Assembly: GCA_947588705.1 (NCBI GenBank)
Contig: CANPYT010000018.1
Location: forward strand, 1-35,087
Source: an uncultured Acetatifactor sp.
GTDB taxonomy: Bacteria; Bacillota; Clostridia; Lachnospirales; Lachnospiraceae
Reading direction: 5' to 3'
DNA: 35,087 nt
Below are positions 1 to 7,619 of the stretch, piece after piece. The position numbers and the translations under genes were made by a program. The notes beneath the pieces are model-generated. The model did no database searches. It saw only the letters and a program-made list of their open reading frames with translations, and had not been told where the DNA came from. Within the stretch, counting starts at the first letter, position 1, and each line of letters begins with the position of its first letter.

Positions 1-58
1 GGACATTGATTTCTTTGTCCCACTTGCCTGTTACAAAATCTGTCCATTCTGCTCTCAT
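1..58 (-). CDS. pflB: Formate C-acetyltransferase (pyruvate formate-lyase), N-terminal fragment
   Basis: Only the first 19 codons of a leftward gene lie in the window; the rest runs off the left edge. The peptide begins MRAEWTDFVTGKW followed by DKEINV. This resembles the N-terminus of clostridial pyruvate formate-lyases (acidic/aromatic start, then a K-E-I-N-V segment leading into RDFIQKNYTPY). That enzyme splits pyruvate and CoA into acetyl-CoA and formate in fermentative metabolism, using a glycyl radical. The start is supported by an AGGAGG ribosome-binding site at 67-73, eight bases upstream, and by a near-consensus promoter further up. Identification rests on 19 residues, so it is likely rather than certain. 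The glycyl-radical motif and active-site cysteines are outside the window. Confidence 0.7.
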   Translation of the reverse strand, partial: MRAEWTDFVTGKWDKEINV

Positions 59-127
59 TTTGAATAGCCTCCTATAAGTATTTGAATTAGTTTGAATGAG
101 AAAACGCTATCTCTAATCCTTAGGTTC

Positions 128-156
128 ATTATATGAAAAACAAAGATGACAGTCAA
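128..156 (-). promoter_or_regulatory. Sigma-A-type promoter of the pflB-like gene
   Basis: On the minus strand, -35 TTGACT (156-151) and -10 TATAAT (133-128) are separated by exactly 17 bases. Transcription would begin near 121 and give a leader of about 60 nt before the start codon at 58. The region upstream (160-265) is AT-rich. I found no recognisable Rex or CRP operator with confidence. Confidence 0.8.
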
Positions 157-266
157 GGTGGAAAAGTGTACTTTTTTCTATACAAAAGCTGATATTTCAG
201 GGTGTTTACAAAAAGTTTTCAAATATTTAATCGATATTTTTACAATTCTGTTTTTGTACTAAAATT

Positions 267-441
267 GTAACGGTTCAGCCCGCGCCATTCGCAAAGCCGC
301 GCTTACGCGCTTTTCGTCGCTCTGCGGCTTCTTTTGCTCAAAAAAAGCGCTCCCTCAGCCGCCAGACATGATGGAAAATCCGTGCAGGCACGATTTTCCA
401 TCATGTCTGGCGGCTGGTTGAACTGTTACTTGAACTGTTAC
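267..441. repeat. MITE-like palindromic intergenic element, copy 1
   Basis: This 175-bp element is bounded by terminal inverted repeats: left GTAACGGTTCAGCC at 267-280, right a GGCTGGTTGAACTGTTAC segment ending at 429. The last 12 bases of the right terminus (TTGAACTGTTAC) are tandemly duplicated at 430-441. Inside are a GC-rich hairpin (AAGCCGC 294-300 with GCGGCTT 323-329) and a long palindrome: 356-384 pairs with 389-416 with one bulged base and a CAGG loop. The same architecture and many identical words recur at about 10440-10604 and, inverted, at 22144-22307. No protein is encoded. It sits between the pflB and DUF1858 promoters and could act as a transcription barrier. Confidence 0.85.
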
Positions 442-472
442 GGAAAAATTTCCCCTTTGACGGCGGAATAGC

Positions 473-501
473 TTGTCAGAATTTCGGGAATGTATTATAC
501 T
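473..501 (+). promoter_or_regulatory. Sigma-A-type promoter of the DUF1858 gene
   Basis: The -35 TTGTCA (473-478) and -10 TATACT (496-501) are spaced by 17 bases. Predicted transcription starts near 508, giving a leader of about 65 nt before the ATG at 575. This makes the small gene an independent unit, since a terminator follows it directly. Confidence 0.8.
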
Positions 502-574
502 GTCAGGGTAAGTGGAAAAACAAAGCGGCGCGGAGTGTGGCCGCGGAGAATAGAAAATAGAAAGGAGAGTTCTT

Positions 575-766
575 ATGAGCCAGATCACCAAAGAAATGAC
601 GATCGGAGAGATTCTGAGCACCAATCCTGATGTTGCCCCCATCCTTATGGAGGCGGGAATGCATTGTCTGGGCTGCCCTTCCGCACAGGCCGAATCTCTG
701 GAGGAGGCCGCTATGGTACATGGCATGGATATTGACGAACTGATGGCAAAGATCGAAGCCATGTAA
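575..766 (+). CDS. DUF1858 domain-containing protein (hybrid-cluster-associated disulfide domain)
   Basis: This 63-residue protein consists of a single DUF1858 domain, the family also described as the hybrid-cluster-protein-associated redox disulfide domain. The sequence shows the family pattern: a short N-terminal segment ([11 protein letters not shown]), a [17 protein letters not shown] core with a CxxC pair at Cys31 and Cys34, and a C-terminal helix. Members are small cytoplasmic proteins, sometimes fused to or beside hybrid cluster proteins or Fe-S enzymes. The CxxC suggests thiol redox or metal chemistry, but no reaction is established. An AAGGAGAG ribosome-binding site lies at 560-567. 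The gene has its own promoter and terminator, so it is monocistronic. Proximity to a pyruvate formate-lyase may only reflect shared anaerobic use. Confidence 0.93.
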   Translation: MSQITKEMTIGEILSTNPDVAPILMEAGMHCLGCPSAQAESLEEAAMVHGMDIDELMAKIEAM

Positions 767-839
767 GGAGGATATGCCCGGACAGCCGGAAGGAGAAGGG
801 CGGGAAAGATACAAAGATACAAGGAAAAGATACAAAAAG

Positions 840-891
840 AAACTGCCGCGGAAGGTACACAGATCTTAACGTGTGCCCCGCGGCAGTTTTT
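840..891. terminator. Bidirectional intrinsic terminator
   Basis: AAACTGCCGCGG (840-851) pairs with CCGCGGCAGTTT (878-889), and an inner stem GGTACAC (854-860) pairs with GTGTGCC (871-877). A T-run follows on the plus strand (TTTTTAT). On the minus strand the stem is followed by CTTTTTGT. It therefore serves both the DUF1858 gene and leftward mecA, whose stop codon is about 40 bases away. Confidence 0.88.
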
Positions 892-931
892 ATATTTCTG
901 TCTTTGCGCATTGGCGGTGCGGCCCGGTGCC

Positions 932-1663
932 TCAGAATCCGCCCAAAGCCTGTACGGCATTGTCCCGGACCAGGGCCTCGCAGTGCTCTTCCAAAAAAGT
1001 GCCGGTAGCGGACATGGAGCGCTGCAGGGTGCCGTATTCAGACACGATATTGCAGACCCGGTCAAATGCCTCGCGGCTCTCGTCGCACTGAGTCAGGAGC
1101 AGCAGGTACCGGCCGGAGACGGTGTCCTTATACAGGGAGCTGGCTCCCTTGTAATGGCCTGAAATTACCGCGCAGACATCCATGGTACGCTGCAGTGTGT
1201 CCAGCTGGAAGATCCTGGTACGAGTGCGGTCCTCCTCCGCTGTGGCGGCAGACGCCTGTTCCTGCCCGGCTTCCGGAGTATCTGCCTGGAGTCTGTGGAA
1301 TAGATCCATCACTTCTTCAGAACCGGGCTCGCTGAACTCCTCGTATTCCTCACTGTACCCGCCGTCTTCGGTGACAGAGGGGGCGAAACGGGAAAAGCGG
1401 GTATCCAGCTCTTCCGGGTCTTCCACTTTGGTGATGATCAGGACGATACATTCGGCATTCAGAGGGATCGCTTCTATCATCAGCGGAATGTCCTCGGCTT
1501 CAAAACCAAACTCAAAATTGGCCTGACGCATCATGTCCCGGAACAGGGTTTTAGCCTTTTCCGTGCCGTAAGCCAACTCGCTGATTTTCAACTCGCGGCT
1601 TATCAGGTCTTCTTTGGTCAGGGTACAGCGGATCTGGTTATCATTTACCTTTTCTATTTTCAT
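932..1663 (-). CDS. mecA: Adaptor protein MecA
   Basis: MecA is the adaptor that delivers substrates such as ComK to the ClpCP protease and promotes ClpC hexamer assembly in Bacillota. The 243-residue product starts MKIEKVNDNQIRCTLTKEDL, the hallmark MecA N-terminal substrate-binding domain. It continues with the FRDMMRQANFEFGFE segment, then an acidic, low-complexity linker around residues 105-155. A C-terminal ClpC-binding domain (residues 160-240) contains FxxLxxxMxVCAVISGHYKGASSLYKD. The start at 1663 is chosen over an in-frame ATG 11 codons upstream because an AAGGAAAGG ribosome-binding site (1671-1679) lies about 7 bases before it and family members begin with MKIE. Transcription is leftward from a promoter near 1727-1756 and ends at the shared terminator at 840-891. 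Confidence 0.95.
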   Translation of the reverse strand: MKIEKVNDNQIRCTLTKEDLISRELKISELAYGTEKAKTLFRDMMRQANFEFGFEAEDIPLMIEAIPLNAECIVLIITKVEDPEELDTRFSRFAPSVTEDGGYSEEYEEFSEPGSEEVMDLFHRLQADTPEAGQEQASAATAEEDRTRTRIFQLDTLQRTMDVCAVISGHYKGASSLYKDTVSGRYLLLLTQCDESREAFDRVCNIVSEYGTLQRSMSATGTFLEEHCEALVRDNAVQALGGF

Positions 1664-1726
1664 ACGACAGACCTTTCCTTTCTGCATTGAAGGCATGCGG
1701 AGTAAAGCTTATGAACAGCTAACTGT

Positions 1727-1756
1727 ATCTTAATACTCTTATAACCTTTTCGTCAA
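1727..1756 (-). promoter_or_regulatory. Probable mecA promoter
   Basis: On the minus strand, -35 TTGACG (1756-1751) and -10 TAAGAT (1732-1727) are separated by 18 bases, about 65 bases upstream of the mecA start. The -10 is imperfect, so confidence is moderate. Confidence 0.5.
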
Positions 1757-1804
1757 TAGCAGGATTTGATTTTAAATTTTTTTAATATTTTTTAATACAA
1801 TGGC

Positions 1805-1833
1805 TTGCAAAAATCGTAAGGGTAAGTTATAAT
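1805..1833 (+). promoter_or_regulatory. Near-consensus promoter facing a gene-poor region
   Basis: The -35 TTGCAA (1805-1810) and -10 TATAAT (1828-1833) are spaced by exactly 17 bases. A transcript would begin near 1840. The first credible coding start downstream is 2376, so this promoter would make a leader of over 500 nt or an independent non-coding RNA. Confidence 0.75.
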
Positions 1834-2375
1834 GTAATTCGTAAGTGCCTTTGGTACTCTTGTACGGGGAAGGAGGCAGCGCGGTTTATCGTCCAGTTGA
1901 TTTTGTGATTTTGGAATATTCGTTCCATCTCATCCTTATTTTCTTGTGTATATATCACATTATATGACAGATCTGAGATTCTGACATATAGCTCCAAGGA
2001 TGTCTTACAAGTCAGATGCGGGAGTTTGTTCTAATCTGCTTGGTCATAGTATTTCAACTAATATTCACAAATATAATTCATTTTAAACTTGCCAATCAAT
2101 GGTAATTTGCAACATACGCTGTGATGAAGGGCATGTACTGCTGAAGGCGCTTACATTTGTTTCTTCCCGTGAAGAGCGGTCCCGATAGTGATTTTATTTC
2201 GGCTGTCAGAAAGCGGAAAACATGTGAAACCGGGCCCGTGGGCGGGGGAAGTGTTGTGGCGGGCAGCGCAGCGGCGGAAGTTTGCAGCTGCAGGCCGGAT
2301 ACATGGAAGCTTCTTCCGGAACCGATTCATCACATTACCTTTTGGCCCGGGAGAAACTGAGAGAAGGAGGATGCT
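1834..2375 (+). other. Long apparently non-coding stretch downstream of a promoter
   Basis: No credible gene is seen on either strand. The first part (1840-2150) is AT-rich, while 2150-2360 has the GC content of surrounding genes. Possible RNA structure includes a GTGCC...GGTAC/GTAC...GGC hairpin near 1845-1885. CATCCTT (1931-1937) could pair with AAGGATG (1996-2002), enclosing smaller hairpins. CAGAT/ATCTG words lie near 2013-2040, and a GGAAG/CTTCC hairpin lies around 2305-2317. I tried to match it to known riboswitch, T-box, 6S, tmRNA, SRP and RNase P motifs from memory and found none. It may be an ncRNA, a long 5' leader or decayed sequence. Confidence 0.45.
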
Positions 2376-2612
2376 TTGGATGAGCAATACAAGAAAGTGA
2401 TGGAATGGGAGTCTGTAAGGAAAGAATTTATGGTACAGCTGGAGCTGCTGCGGAGACAGGGCGTTGAACTGTTTGTAGATGGAAAAGCGGTACCTCCGGT
2501 AGAAGCCGCGGCCAAGGCCGTGCGGGAAAACAGTCCTTACATGGCAGATTATGTGTTGGATGAAGGGGGGAATATTGAACAGATACGATTTGACCGGGTA
2601 ACGCGTTTATGA
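2376..2612 (+). CDS. Small hypothetical protein
   Basis: This is a 78-residue acidic, soluble-looking protein with no signal peptide or membrane segment. It begins (M)DEQYKKVMEWESVRKEFMVQ and contains LFVDGKAVPPVEAAAKAVRENSPYMADYVLD. I do not recognise a characterised family; the sequence style resembles small conserved Lachnospiraceae proteins. The start is inferred to be TTG at 2376, because a strong GAAGGAGG ribosome-binding site ends at 2370 and the more obvious ATG at 2371 opens only a ten-codon frame. It is followed by about 240 bases before the GH18 gene. It may be read from the distant promoter at 1805. Confidence 0.7.
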   Translation: MDEQYKKVMEWESVRKEFMVQLELLRRQGVELFVDGKAVPPVEAAAKAVRENSPYMADYVLDEGGNIEQIRFDRVTRL

Positions 2613-2706
2613 CCCGGATGCCTTCTATCAAATAAAAGCCAGGATGCCGCCCAGGCAAAAAAACGGGCTGCCTCTCGTGCTGACGGACGGTATCAGAAAA
2701 ATGATA

Positions 2707-2735
2707 ATGACGTTCGGGAATTAGTGTGGTATGAT
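2707..2735 (+). promoter_or_regulatory. Possible extended -10 promoter for the GH18 gene
   Basis: TATGAT at 2730-2735 is preceded by TG-n (extended -10) and, 17 bases further up, by ATGACG at 2707-2712 as a weak -35. It would start transcription near 2742, about 115 bases before the GH18 start codon. Confidence 0.4.
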
Positions 2736-2774
2736 GTAACTGGCCGTTCCTTTTTGGGGCGGCGGTTACATCAT
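2731..2774 (+). promoter_or_regulatory. Imperfect inverted repeat upstream of the GH18 gene
   Basis: ATGATGTAAC (2731-2740) pairs perfectly with GTTACATCAT (2765-2774), with an inner GCCG/CGGC stem. No T-run follows, so it is not an intrinsic terminator. It overlaps the proposed -10 and transcription start. This would suit a dimeric repressor operator or a leader hairpin; which one cannot be told from the sequence. Confidence 0.5.
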
Positions 2775-2856
2775 ATTCTCAGGAAAATATTGTTCGGGAG
2801 TACAGAATGCCGGACCGGCTGGGAGAAACACTTTTCAGGAAGGGATGTATTTGGGG

Positions 2857-4557
2857 ATGAAACGGATAATACCTGTAATCGTAGCTGTAGTGCTGATCAT
2901 TGTCATCGGCGGGATCTATATTGGAGGGCAGTTCTGGGATAAGTATTCTTATGGGAAAGAGTATGCGGATCTGGATGAATACTACGGAGTGACGGAAGGG
3001 CGGCTGGCTATCGTCCTTCAGGATGAACTGGTGGAGGAACAGGCAGTGGTGGCGGACGGTACTGTTTACCTGGATCTGGATACGGTGCGGAAATACTTAA
3101 ATGAAGGTTTTTATGTCGATAGGGAGGAGCAGAAGCTGCTCTACACGACGGCAGTGGATACGGTAACAGCCATGTTCGGGCAGACAGGGTACAGCGACGC
3201 GGACGGAGGCGGACAGACTTCATACAAGGTCTGCTATCTGGACGGGGAGACCCTCTATGTGGCGGCGGAATATGTGAAAATGTTCACAAACTTTGAGATC
3301 CGCCAGTTTGACCGGATTTTACAGCTCTATACAGAGTGGGGCGTGAAAGAAACCATGACGGTGTCAAAGGACACGCAGGTTCGTACTCTGGGCGGCATCA
3401 AGAGCCCGATCCTCTGTGAGCTGGAAAAAGGAGACAAGGTGGAGCTCCTGGAACAGATGGAAACCTGGAGCCTTGTGAAAACCGCGGATTCTGTCATTGG
3501 GTATGTGGAGAATAAGCGCCTGACAGATCGCGGAACGGAGATAGAGACGCCGGTGACGGACTATACGGCGCCGGAGTACACTTCCATTTCGAGGGAAGGC
3601 AAAGTAAGCCTGGGATGGCATTCCATCGGCGGGACGGGGGGAAATTCCCAGCTCGACGAAATGCTGGAGGAAGCGGGAAGCGCTATCAATGTGATCGCGC
3701 CTACCTGGTTCAGCCTTTCTGATGACCAGGGCGGTTTCAGTTCCTATGCCGACAGCGCATATGTGGACAAGGCTCATGGAAAGGGGCTCCAGGTCTGGGG
3801 CGTATGGGATAATTTCAACTATGCAAATTCCACGGGAAATGCGGTGAGCACATACCAGGTGCTCTCCAGCACCACGGTGAGGCAGCAGCTTGTCAGCCAT
3901 ATTGTGGAAACATCACAGGAGCTGGGCCTGGATGGAGTAAATATCGACTTTGAGGGGATTACGCAGGATTGCGGGGAACATTATATACAGTTTTTAAGGG
4001 AATTGGGCGTACTGTGCCGCAAGAGCGGACTTGTACTGTCTGTGGACAATTATGTGCCCTTCGACTTTAACGATTATTACCGCCTGGACATTCAGGGGGA
4101 GATCCTGGACTATGTCATCATCATGGGATATGACGAACACTGGAGCGGCAGCCAGGATCCGGGCAGCGTGGCGAGCATTGGCTATGTGACCAACGGCCTC
4201 GAAAGGACAGTGGGGCAAGTGCCGAGCAGGAAGGTGATCAACGCGCTTCCTTTTTACACAATCCTCTGGAAGACGGAGGGGGCGGAAGTGACAGACGAGT
4301 ATATTACGCTGAAAAACATAGCGGATTTCTTTCAGCGGGTGAAGGTGGAACCGCAGTGGGATGCGGAGAGCGGCCAGAATTACGCGGAATGGAAGGAAGG
4401 CGATGCCACCTACCAGATATGGGTAGAAGATGAGGAGAGCATCCGTGTAAAGCTGAATGTAATGAACGCGCAGGATATTGGCGGCGTGGCTGTCTGGCGC
4501 CTGGGGTATGGAAACGGATCGGCCTGGGAATTGATCCGGAATTATATTGGGCTGTGA
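2857..4557 (+). CDS. Membrane-anchored glycosyl hydrolase family 18 protein with SH3-like domain
   Basis: This is a 566-residue exported or membrane-tethered protein. Residues 5-23 form an uncleaved signal/anchor (RIIPVIVAVVLIIVIGGIYIG). Residues 45-150 resemble a copper-amine-oxidase-like N-terminal domain. Residues 167-222 look like a bacterial SH3 domain (VRTLGGIKSPILCELEKGDKVELL). Residues 248-566 are a GH18 TIM barrel. The catalytic motif DGVNIDFE is at 359-366, with Glu366 as proton donor, followed by MGYDEHW near 423-429. This variant motif is typical of the YaaH/SleL spore-cortex and peptidoglycan N-acetylglucosaminidase branch rather than true chitinases. The start at 2857 is favoured because the alternative ATG at 2845 abuts the AGGAAGGG site (2837-2844) too closely. 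A terminator follows. Confidence 0.88.
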   Translation: MKRIIPVIVAVVLIIVIGGIYIGGQFWDKYSYGKEYADLDEYYGVTEGRLAIVLQDELVEEQAVVADGTVYLDLDTVRKYLNEGFYVDREEQKLLYTTAVDTVTAMFGQTGYSDADGGGQTSYKVCYLDGETLYVAAEYVKMFTNFEIRQFDRILQLYTEWGVKETMTVSKDTQVRTLGGIKSPILCELEKGDKVELLEQMETWSLVKTADSVIGYVENKRLTDRGTEIETPVTDYTAPEYTSISREGKVSLGWHSIGGTGGNSQLDEMLEEAGSAINVIAPTWFSLSDDQGGFSSYADSAYVDKAHGKGLQVWGVWDNFNYANSTGNAVSTYQVLSSTTVRQQLVSHIVETSQELGLDGVNIDFEGITQDCGEHYIQFLRELGVLCRKSGLVLSVDNYVPFDFNDYYRLDIQGEILDYVIIMGYDEHWSGSQDPGSVASIGYVTNGLERTVGQVPSRKVINALPFYTILWKTEGAEVTDEYITLKNIADFFQRVKVEPQWDAESGQNYAEWKEGDATYQIWVEDEESIRVKLNVMNAQDIGGVAVWRLGYGNGSAWELIRNYIGL

Positions 4558-4564
4558 GAAAAAG

Positions 4565-4597
4565 AAGAATACCTGTCGTCAGGACAGGTATTCTTTT
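4565..4597. terminator. Bidirectional terminator overlapping the end of the kinase gene
   Basis: AAGAATACCTGTC (4565-4577) pairs perfectly with GACAGGTATTCTT (4583-4595) around a 5-base loop. T-runs flank it on both strands (TTCTTTT on plus; CTTCTTTTTCTC on minus). It separates two convergent genes. The stop codon of the leftward kinase (4581-4579) lies in the loop, so its last codons form one arm of the stem. Confidence 0.9.
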
Positions 4598-7494
4598 AAG
4601 ACTTGATTTGCCTCGGAGATGTTGATGGGCTTTGCGATATGGGCGTTCATTCCGGCGTCCAGGGCGTTCTGCACATCTTCCGGGAAAGCGTTGGCGGTCA
4701 TGGCAATAATGGGAATGGATTCCGCGTCGGCATGGGTGCAGCTGCGGATGGCCCGGGCCGCCTCGTAACCGTTCATGACCGGCATCTGTACATCCATTAA
4801 GATCATGTCATAATATCCGGGCTTGGAGCCCTCAAACATTTCCAGGGCCCTGCGGCCGTTGTCAGCCAGTTCGCATTTCGCGCCCTGCATAGTCAGGATC
4901 TCCATGAGGATCTCCGCATTGAGCTCGTTGTCCTCTGCGGCCAGGAAGCACCGGCCCTGCAGCGGCATTTCGGAAGCTCCCTCGCTGTGGCTTTGGGAGT
5001 CGCAGGCCGAAATATAGTGCTGCAGTGAAGACATGAAAAAGGGCTTGGGAAGGAAATGGGTGACCCCGGCCATTCGGGCCTCATCCTCAATATCGCTCCA
5101 GTCATAGCCGGTCAGCAGGAAGATAAGGGGCTTGAACTTTATTATGTTCCGCATGTTTTTGACAATGGAAACGCTGTCCGTTCCCGGAAGGTTCCAATCC
5201 AGAAGGATGACCTGGAAATCCTGGCCGTCTTCATGGGCGGAGCGGACACAGTTCAGGGCAGTCTCCTTATCTGACGCGCAAGTAAGCTCTACGCCAGCCT
5301 CCGCAGTAAGCCTTCTGATCTCTGAGAGAATGTCCTCGTCGTCATCCACCATCAGAATACGGGAAATGCCGTGAGCATCCCAGAAATTTTTGTCCAGAGG
5401 CTGGGCGGGAACTTCGAAATTCAAATCGACCGTAAAGGTGCTGCCCTGCCCGAGAGCGCTCTCTATATGGATAGAGCCGCCCATGAGGTCTACAATATTC
5501 TTTGTGATCGCCATCCCAAGGCCCGTGCCCTGGATCTTGCTGGTGTCTTCCCGGACTTCCCTGGTAAAAGGCTCATAGATGGTCTTGACAAATTCTTCGC
5601 TCATGCCAAACCCGTTGTCCTGCACCGTAAAGCGGAGGCGGATATGCTCCTGGGAACTCTGCGGGGAACTCTGCTCTAACGGCTGGACGGTCAGGGCGAT
5701 GGAGCCGCCGTTTTGGGTGTATTTCACCGCGTTGGACAGGAGATTTAAAAGGATCTGGTTAATGCGCAGCTTGTCTCCGCAGAGAAATTCCGGGATCTGG
5801 CCATGGGTGGAGGTCTCAAAATGCTGCTCCTTTGCCTTTGCCTGAGGAAGGATAATGGAGTTCAGGCTCTCCAGCATCTCCGACAGATCAAACTGGGAAA
5901 TATTCAGGGAAGATTTTCCGTTTTCTATTTTGCTCATGTCCAGCACGTCATCGATCAGGCTCAGCAGATGCTGGCCGGACGCGGTGATCTTGCGGGTGTA
6001 CTGCCTTACCTTTTCCGGCGATTCCGCATCTTTTTCCAAAAGGGCCGAGAAGCCTATGATAGCGTTCATAGGGGTCCGGATGTCGTGAGACATACTGGAG
6101 AGGAACGAACTTTTTGCCTGGTTGGCGCTTTTAGCTACATCCAGTGCCTGGGCAAGGTTCATATTTGTGCGGTGTTCGTCGGTGCGGTCCGACAGAATCA
6201 GGACATAATTGTCTTCCTCCTGGAAAGTGATATGGTACAAGGTTTCCAGATACCATCTGGGTTCTTTTGTCTTGCGATGGCGCAGCTCGCGGTTTGTCTT
6301 CCAGGAACCGCCGCTGGGGATCTCCCGGAAGCGGGATCTCAGGAGAGTGCTCTTCCCGTCTACGGCGGTCTGGAAAATGTTGCGCACGTTTTCAGTCACT
6401 TCTTTCGGATCGATCCCAAGCACCCTTTTCAGGTTGGGGCTGATATATTTTGCCTGGAGGGTGTCTGGGGAGAACAGGACAAAAATATCCTCCGTGTTTG
6501 TAGTCAGCAGGTTAAAGAGCTGTTCCCAGTAGTGGAGCTCCGCGCTTTTTTGATGAAGGTCTTCGCGGTATATCAGGATCAGATAGACGATATACCCGCA
6601 GAAACAAAGCCCGAGGGCCGTGGTCAGAAGGATGCTGGAAACGTTGGCGGCGCTGACCATGCTGGCGGTCGCCTTGGAGGGAAAAGTCTGGAGCAGTACC
6701 CAGCCGGTCTCCGGCAGGCGGGTCATGTAAGCGGTGCCGGTGCCGTCGCTGCCGTGGTAGGTGAAAACATAATCGGCAAGTTCTGCAAAAGCGTTTTGCA
6801 GATGGGAAAATTCCCGGCTGTTGTTCCCGTACTGCAGAAGGGCATTGATAAGGTTGTCCGGCTGCCTTTCCGGGCGGGAGGCGGTGATCACCGTGCCGTC
6901 GCTGAGGCACAGGTAGTTGCTGGCCTGTTCGCCCAGAAAGCTGGAACGGATGGTTTCGCGTATTTTTTCTTCCCGATAAATGCCTAGCAGGACGCCGGCG
7001 ATTTCGTCTTCATAGCGGAGCGGCGTATAGAATACCACCAGGGTCTCCTGGGCAACGGGGGAATCCAGCACAACGTCCACCCCGGATCCGCCCTGGATCC
7101 CCTTTTTGTAATATGTGCGCTGGGAGGCGTCGCCGGCATCCTGGCCGGAGGCGGTATTTATGCCCTCCGCGTCCACAAACTCGATGGAGTCAAAGGGCAC
7201 GTTCTCCGACACCTTCTGAAGATCTTCGGGATCTACATAGGGCGATTCCAGGTTTTCCCCCAATAAGTACGATATGGTTTCCAATGTGTCCGCGGAGCTC
7301 TGCAGCATACTGTTGATATAATTGGATGTACGGGCGGTTTCCGCTTCCAGATATGCCGTATTCTGTTCCACTGTCCGGTTGCGGTTGAGGCTTAAGAGCG
7401 ACAGGAATATCAGCAGGATCAGGCCCAGAAGAATACAGAGTGGAGCTACTTTAAGCATAATTTTGCCTGTGGAGTTGTTATGTCTTTTTGCCAT
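4579..7494 (-). CDS. Hybrid sensor histidine kinase with two receiver domains
   Basis: This is a 971-residue membrane-bound hybrid kinase. A transmembrane helix (residues 12-36) is followed by an extracellular Cache-like sensor (about 40-280) and a second helix (285-309). A PAS-like domain spans 325-438. The HisKA dimerisation domain has the phosphoacceptor His470 in SMSHDIRTP. The ATPase domain shows an N-box (NQILLNLLSNAVKYT, 579-593), a G1 box DNGFGMS (626-632) and a G2 box GTGLGMA (656-662). Receiver domain 1 (712-832) has acceptor Asp766 and receiver domain 2 (848-970) has Asp901. There is no output or HPt domain and no response regulator gene nearby, so its partner must be encoded elsewhere. 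Many Lachnospiraceae carry such orphan hybrid kinases. A ribosome-binding site AGAGGGG lies 11 bases upstream. Confidence 0.93.
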   Translation of the reverse strand: MAKRHNNSTGKIMLKVAPLCILLGLILLIFLSLLSLNRNRTVEQNTAYLEAETARTSNYINSMLQSSADTLETISYLLGENLESPYVDPEDLQKVSENVPFDSIEFVDAEGINTASGQDAGDASQRTYYKKGIQGGSGVDVVLDSPVAQETLVVFYTPLRYEDEIAGVLLGIYREEKIRETIRSSFLGEQASNYLCLSDGTVITASRPERQPDNLINALLQYGNNSREFSHLQNAFAELADYVFTYHGSDGTGTAYMTRLPETGWVLLQTFPSKATASMVSAANVSSILLTTALGLCFCGYIVYLILIYREDLHQKSAELHYWEQLFNLLTTNTEDIFVLFSPDTLQAKYISPNLKRVLGIDPKEVTENVRNIFQTAVDGKSTLLRSRFREIPSGGSWKTNRELRHRKTKEPRWYLETLYHITFQEEDNYVLILSDRTDEHRTNMNLAQALDVAKSANQAKSSFLSSMSHDIRTPMNAIIGFSALLEKDAESPEKVRQYTRKITASGQHLLSLIDDVLDMSKIENGKSSLNISQFDLSEMLESLNSIILPQAKAKEQHFETSTHGQIPEFLCGDKLRINQILLNLLSNAVKYTQNGGSIALTVQPLEQSSPQSSQEHIRLRFTVQDNGFGMSEEFVKTIYEPFTREVREDTSKIQGTGLGMAITKNIVDLMGGSIHIESALGQGSTFTVDLNFEVPAQPLDKNFWDAHGISRILMVDDDEDILSEIRRLTAEAGVELTCASDKETALNCVRSAHEDGQDFQVILLDWNLPGTDSVSIVKNMRNIIKFKPLIFLLTGYDWSDIEDEARMAGVTHFLPKPFFMSSLQHYISACDSQSHSEGASEMPLQGRCFLAAEDNELNAEILMEILTMQGAKCELADNGRRALEMFEGSKPGYYDMILMDVQMPVMNGYEAARAIRSCTHADAESIPIIAMTANAFPEDVQNALDAGMNAHIAKPINISEANQVLKEYLS

Positions 7495-7570
7495 AAGTAT
7501 GGTTTCCCCTCTTTATGTTTATGGAACCGTGTGTATGCACGATCACCTTCCCGGAAGGAACGGTGAAAGA

Positions 7571-7605
7571 AAAATAAGCTCCGGCGTTAAGCCGAAGCTT
7601 ATTTT
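7571..7605 (-). terminator. Intrinsic terminator of the sortase-substrate operon
   Basis: On the minus strand a 15-base stem (7605-7591 with 7585-7571, one G-T mismatch allowed) closes a TTAAC loop. It is followed by TCTTTC. It lies about 50 bases past the stop of the VPKTG protein, after the triplicated 17-mer. Confidence 0.85.
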
Positions 7606-7619
7606 GCGGAAATACTTTC

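Noticed and set aside
267..441. Rho-independent terminator of a known gene
   Set aside because: The palindrome is far longer than a terminator, has no T-run and recurs with inverted termini elsewhere, so a repeat element explains it better.
2220..2300. Cobalamin or similar riboswitch
   Set aside because: A few G/C-rich words resemble parts of such motifs, but the required conserved boxes are not present in order.
2157..2400. Small genes on either strand in the GC-rich part of the leader
   Set aside because: Frames of 60-80 codons overlap each other on both strands, lack ribosome-binding sites and show no protein-like composition; only the TTG-start frame at 2376 has a strong site.
5803..6987. 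A 394-codon plus-strand frame within the hybrid kinase
   Set aside because: Antisense to continuous kinase domains and lacking start signals.
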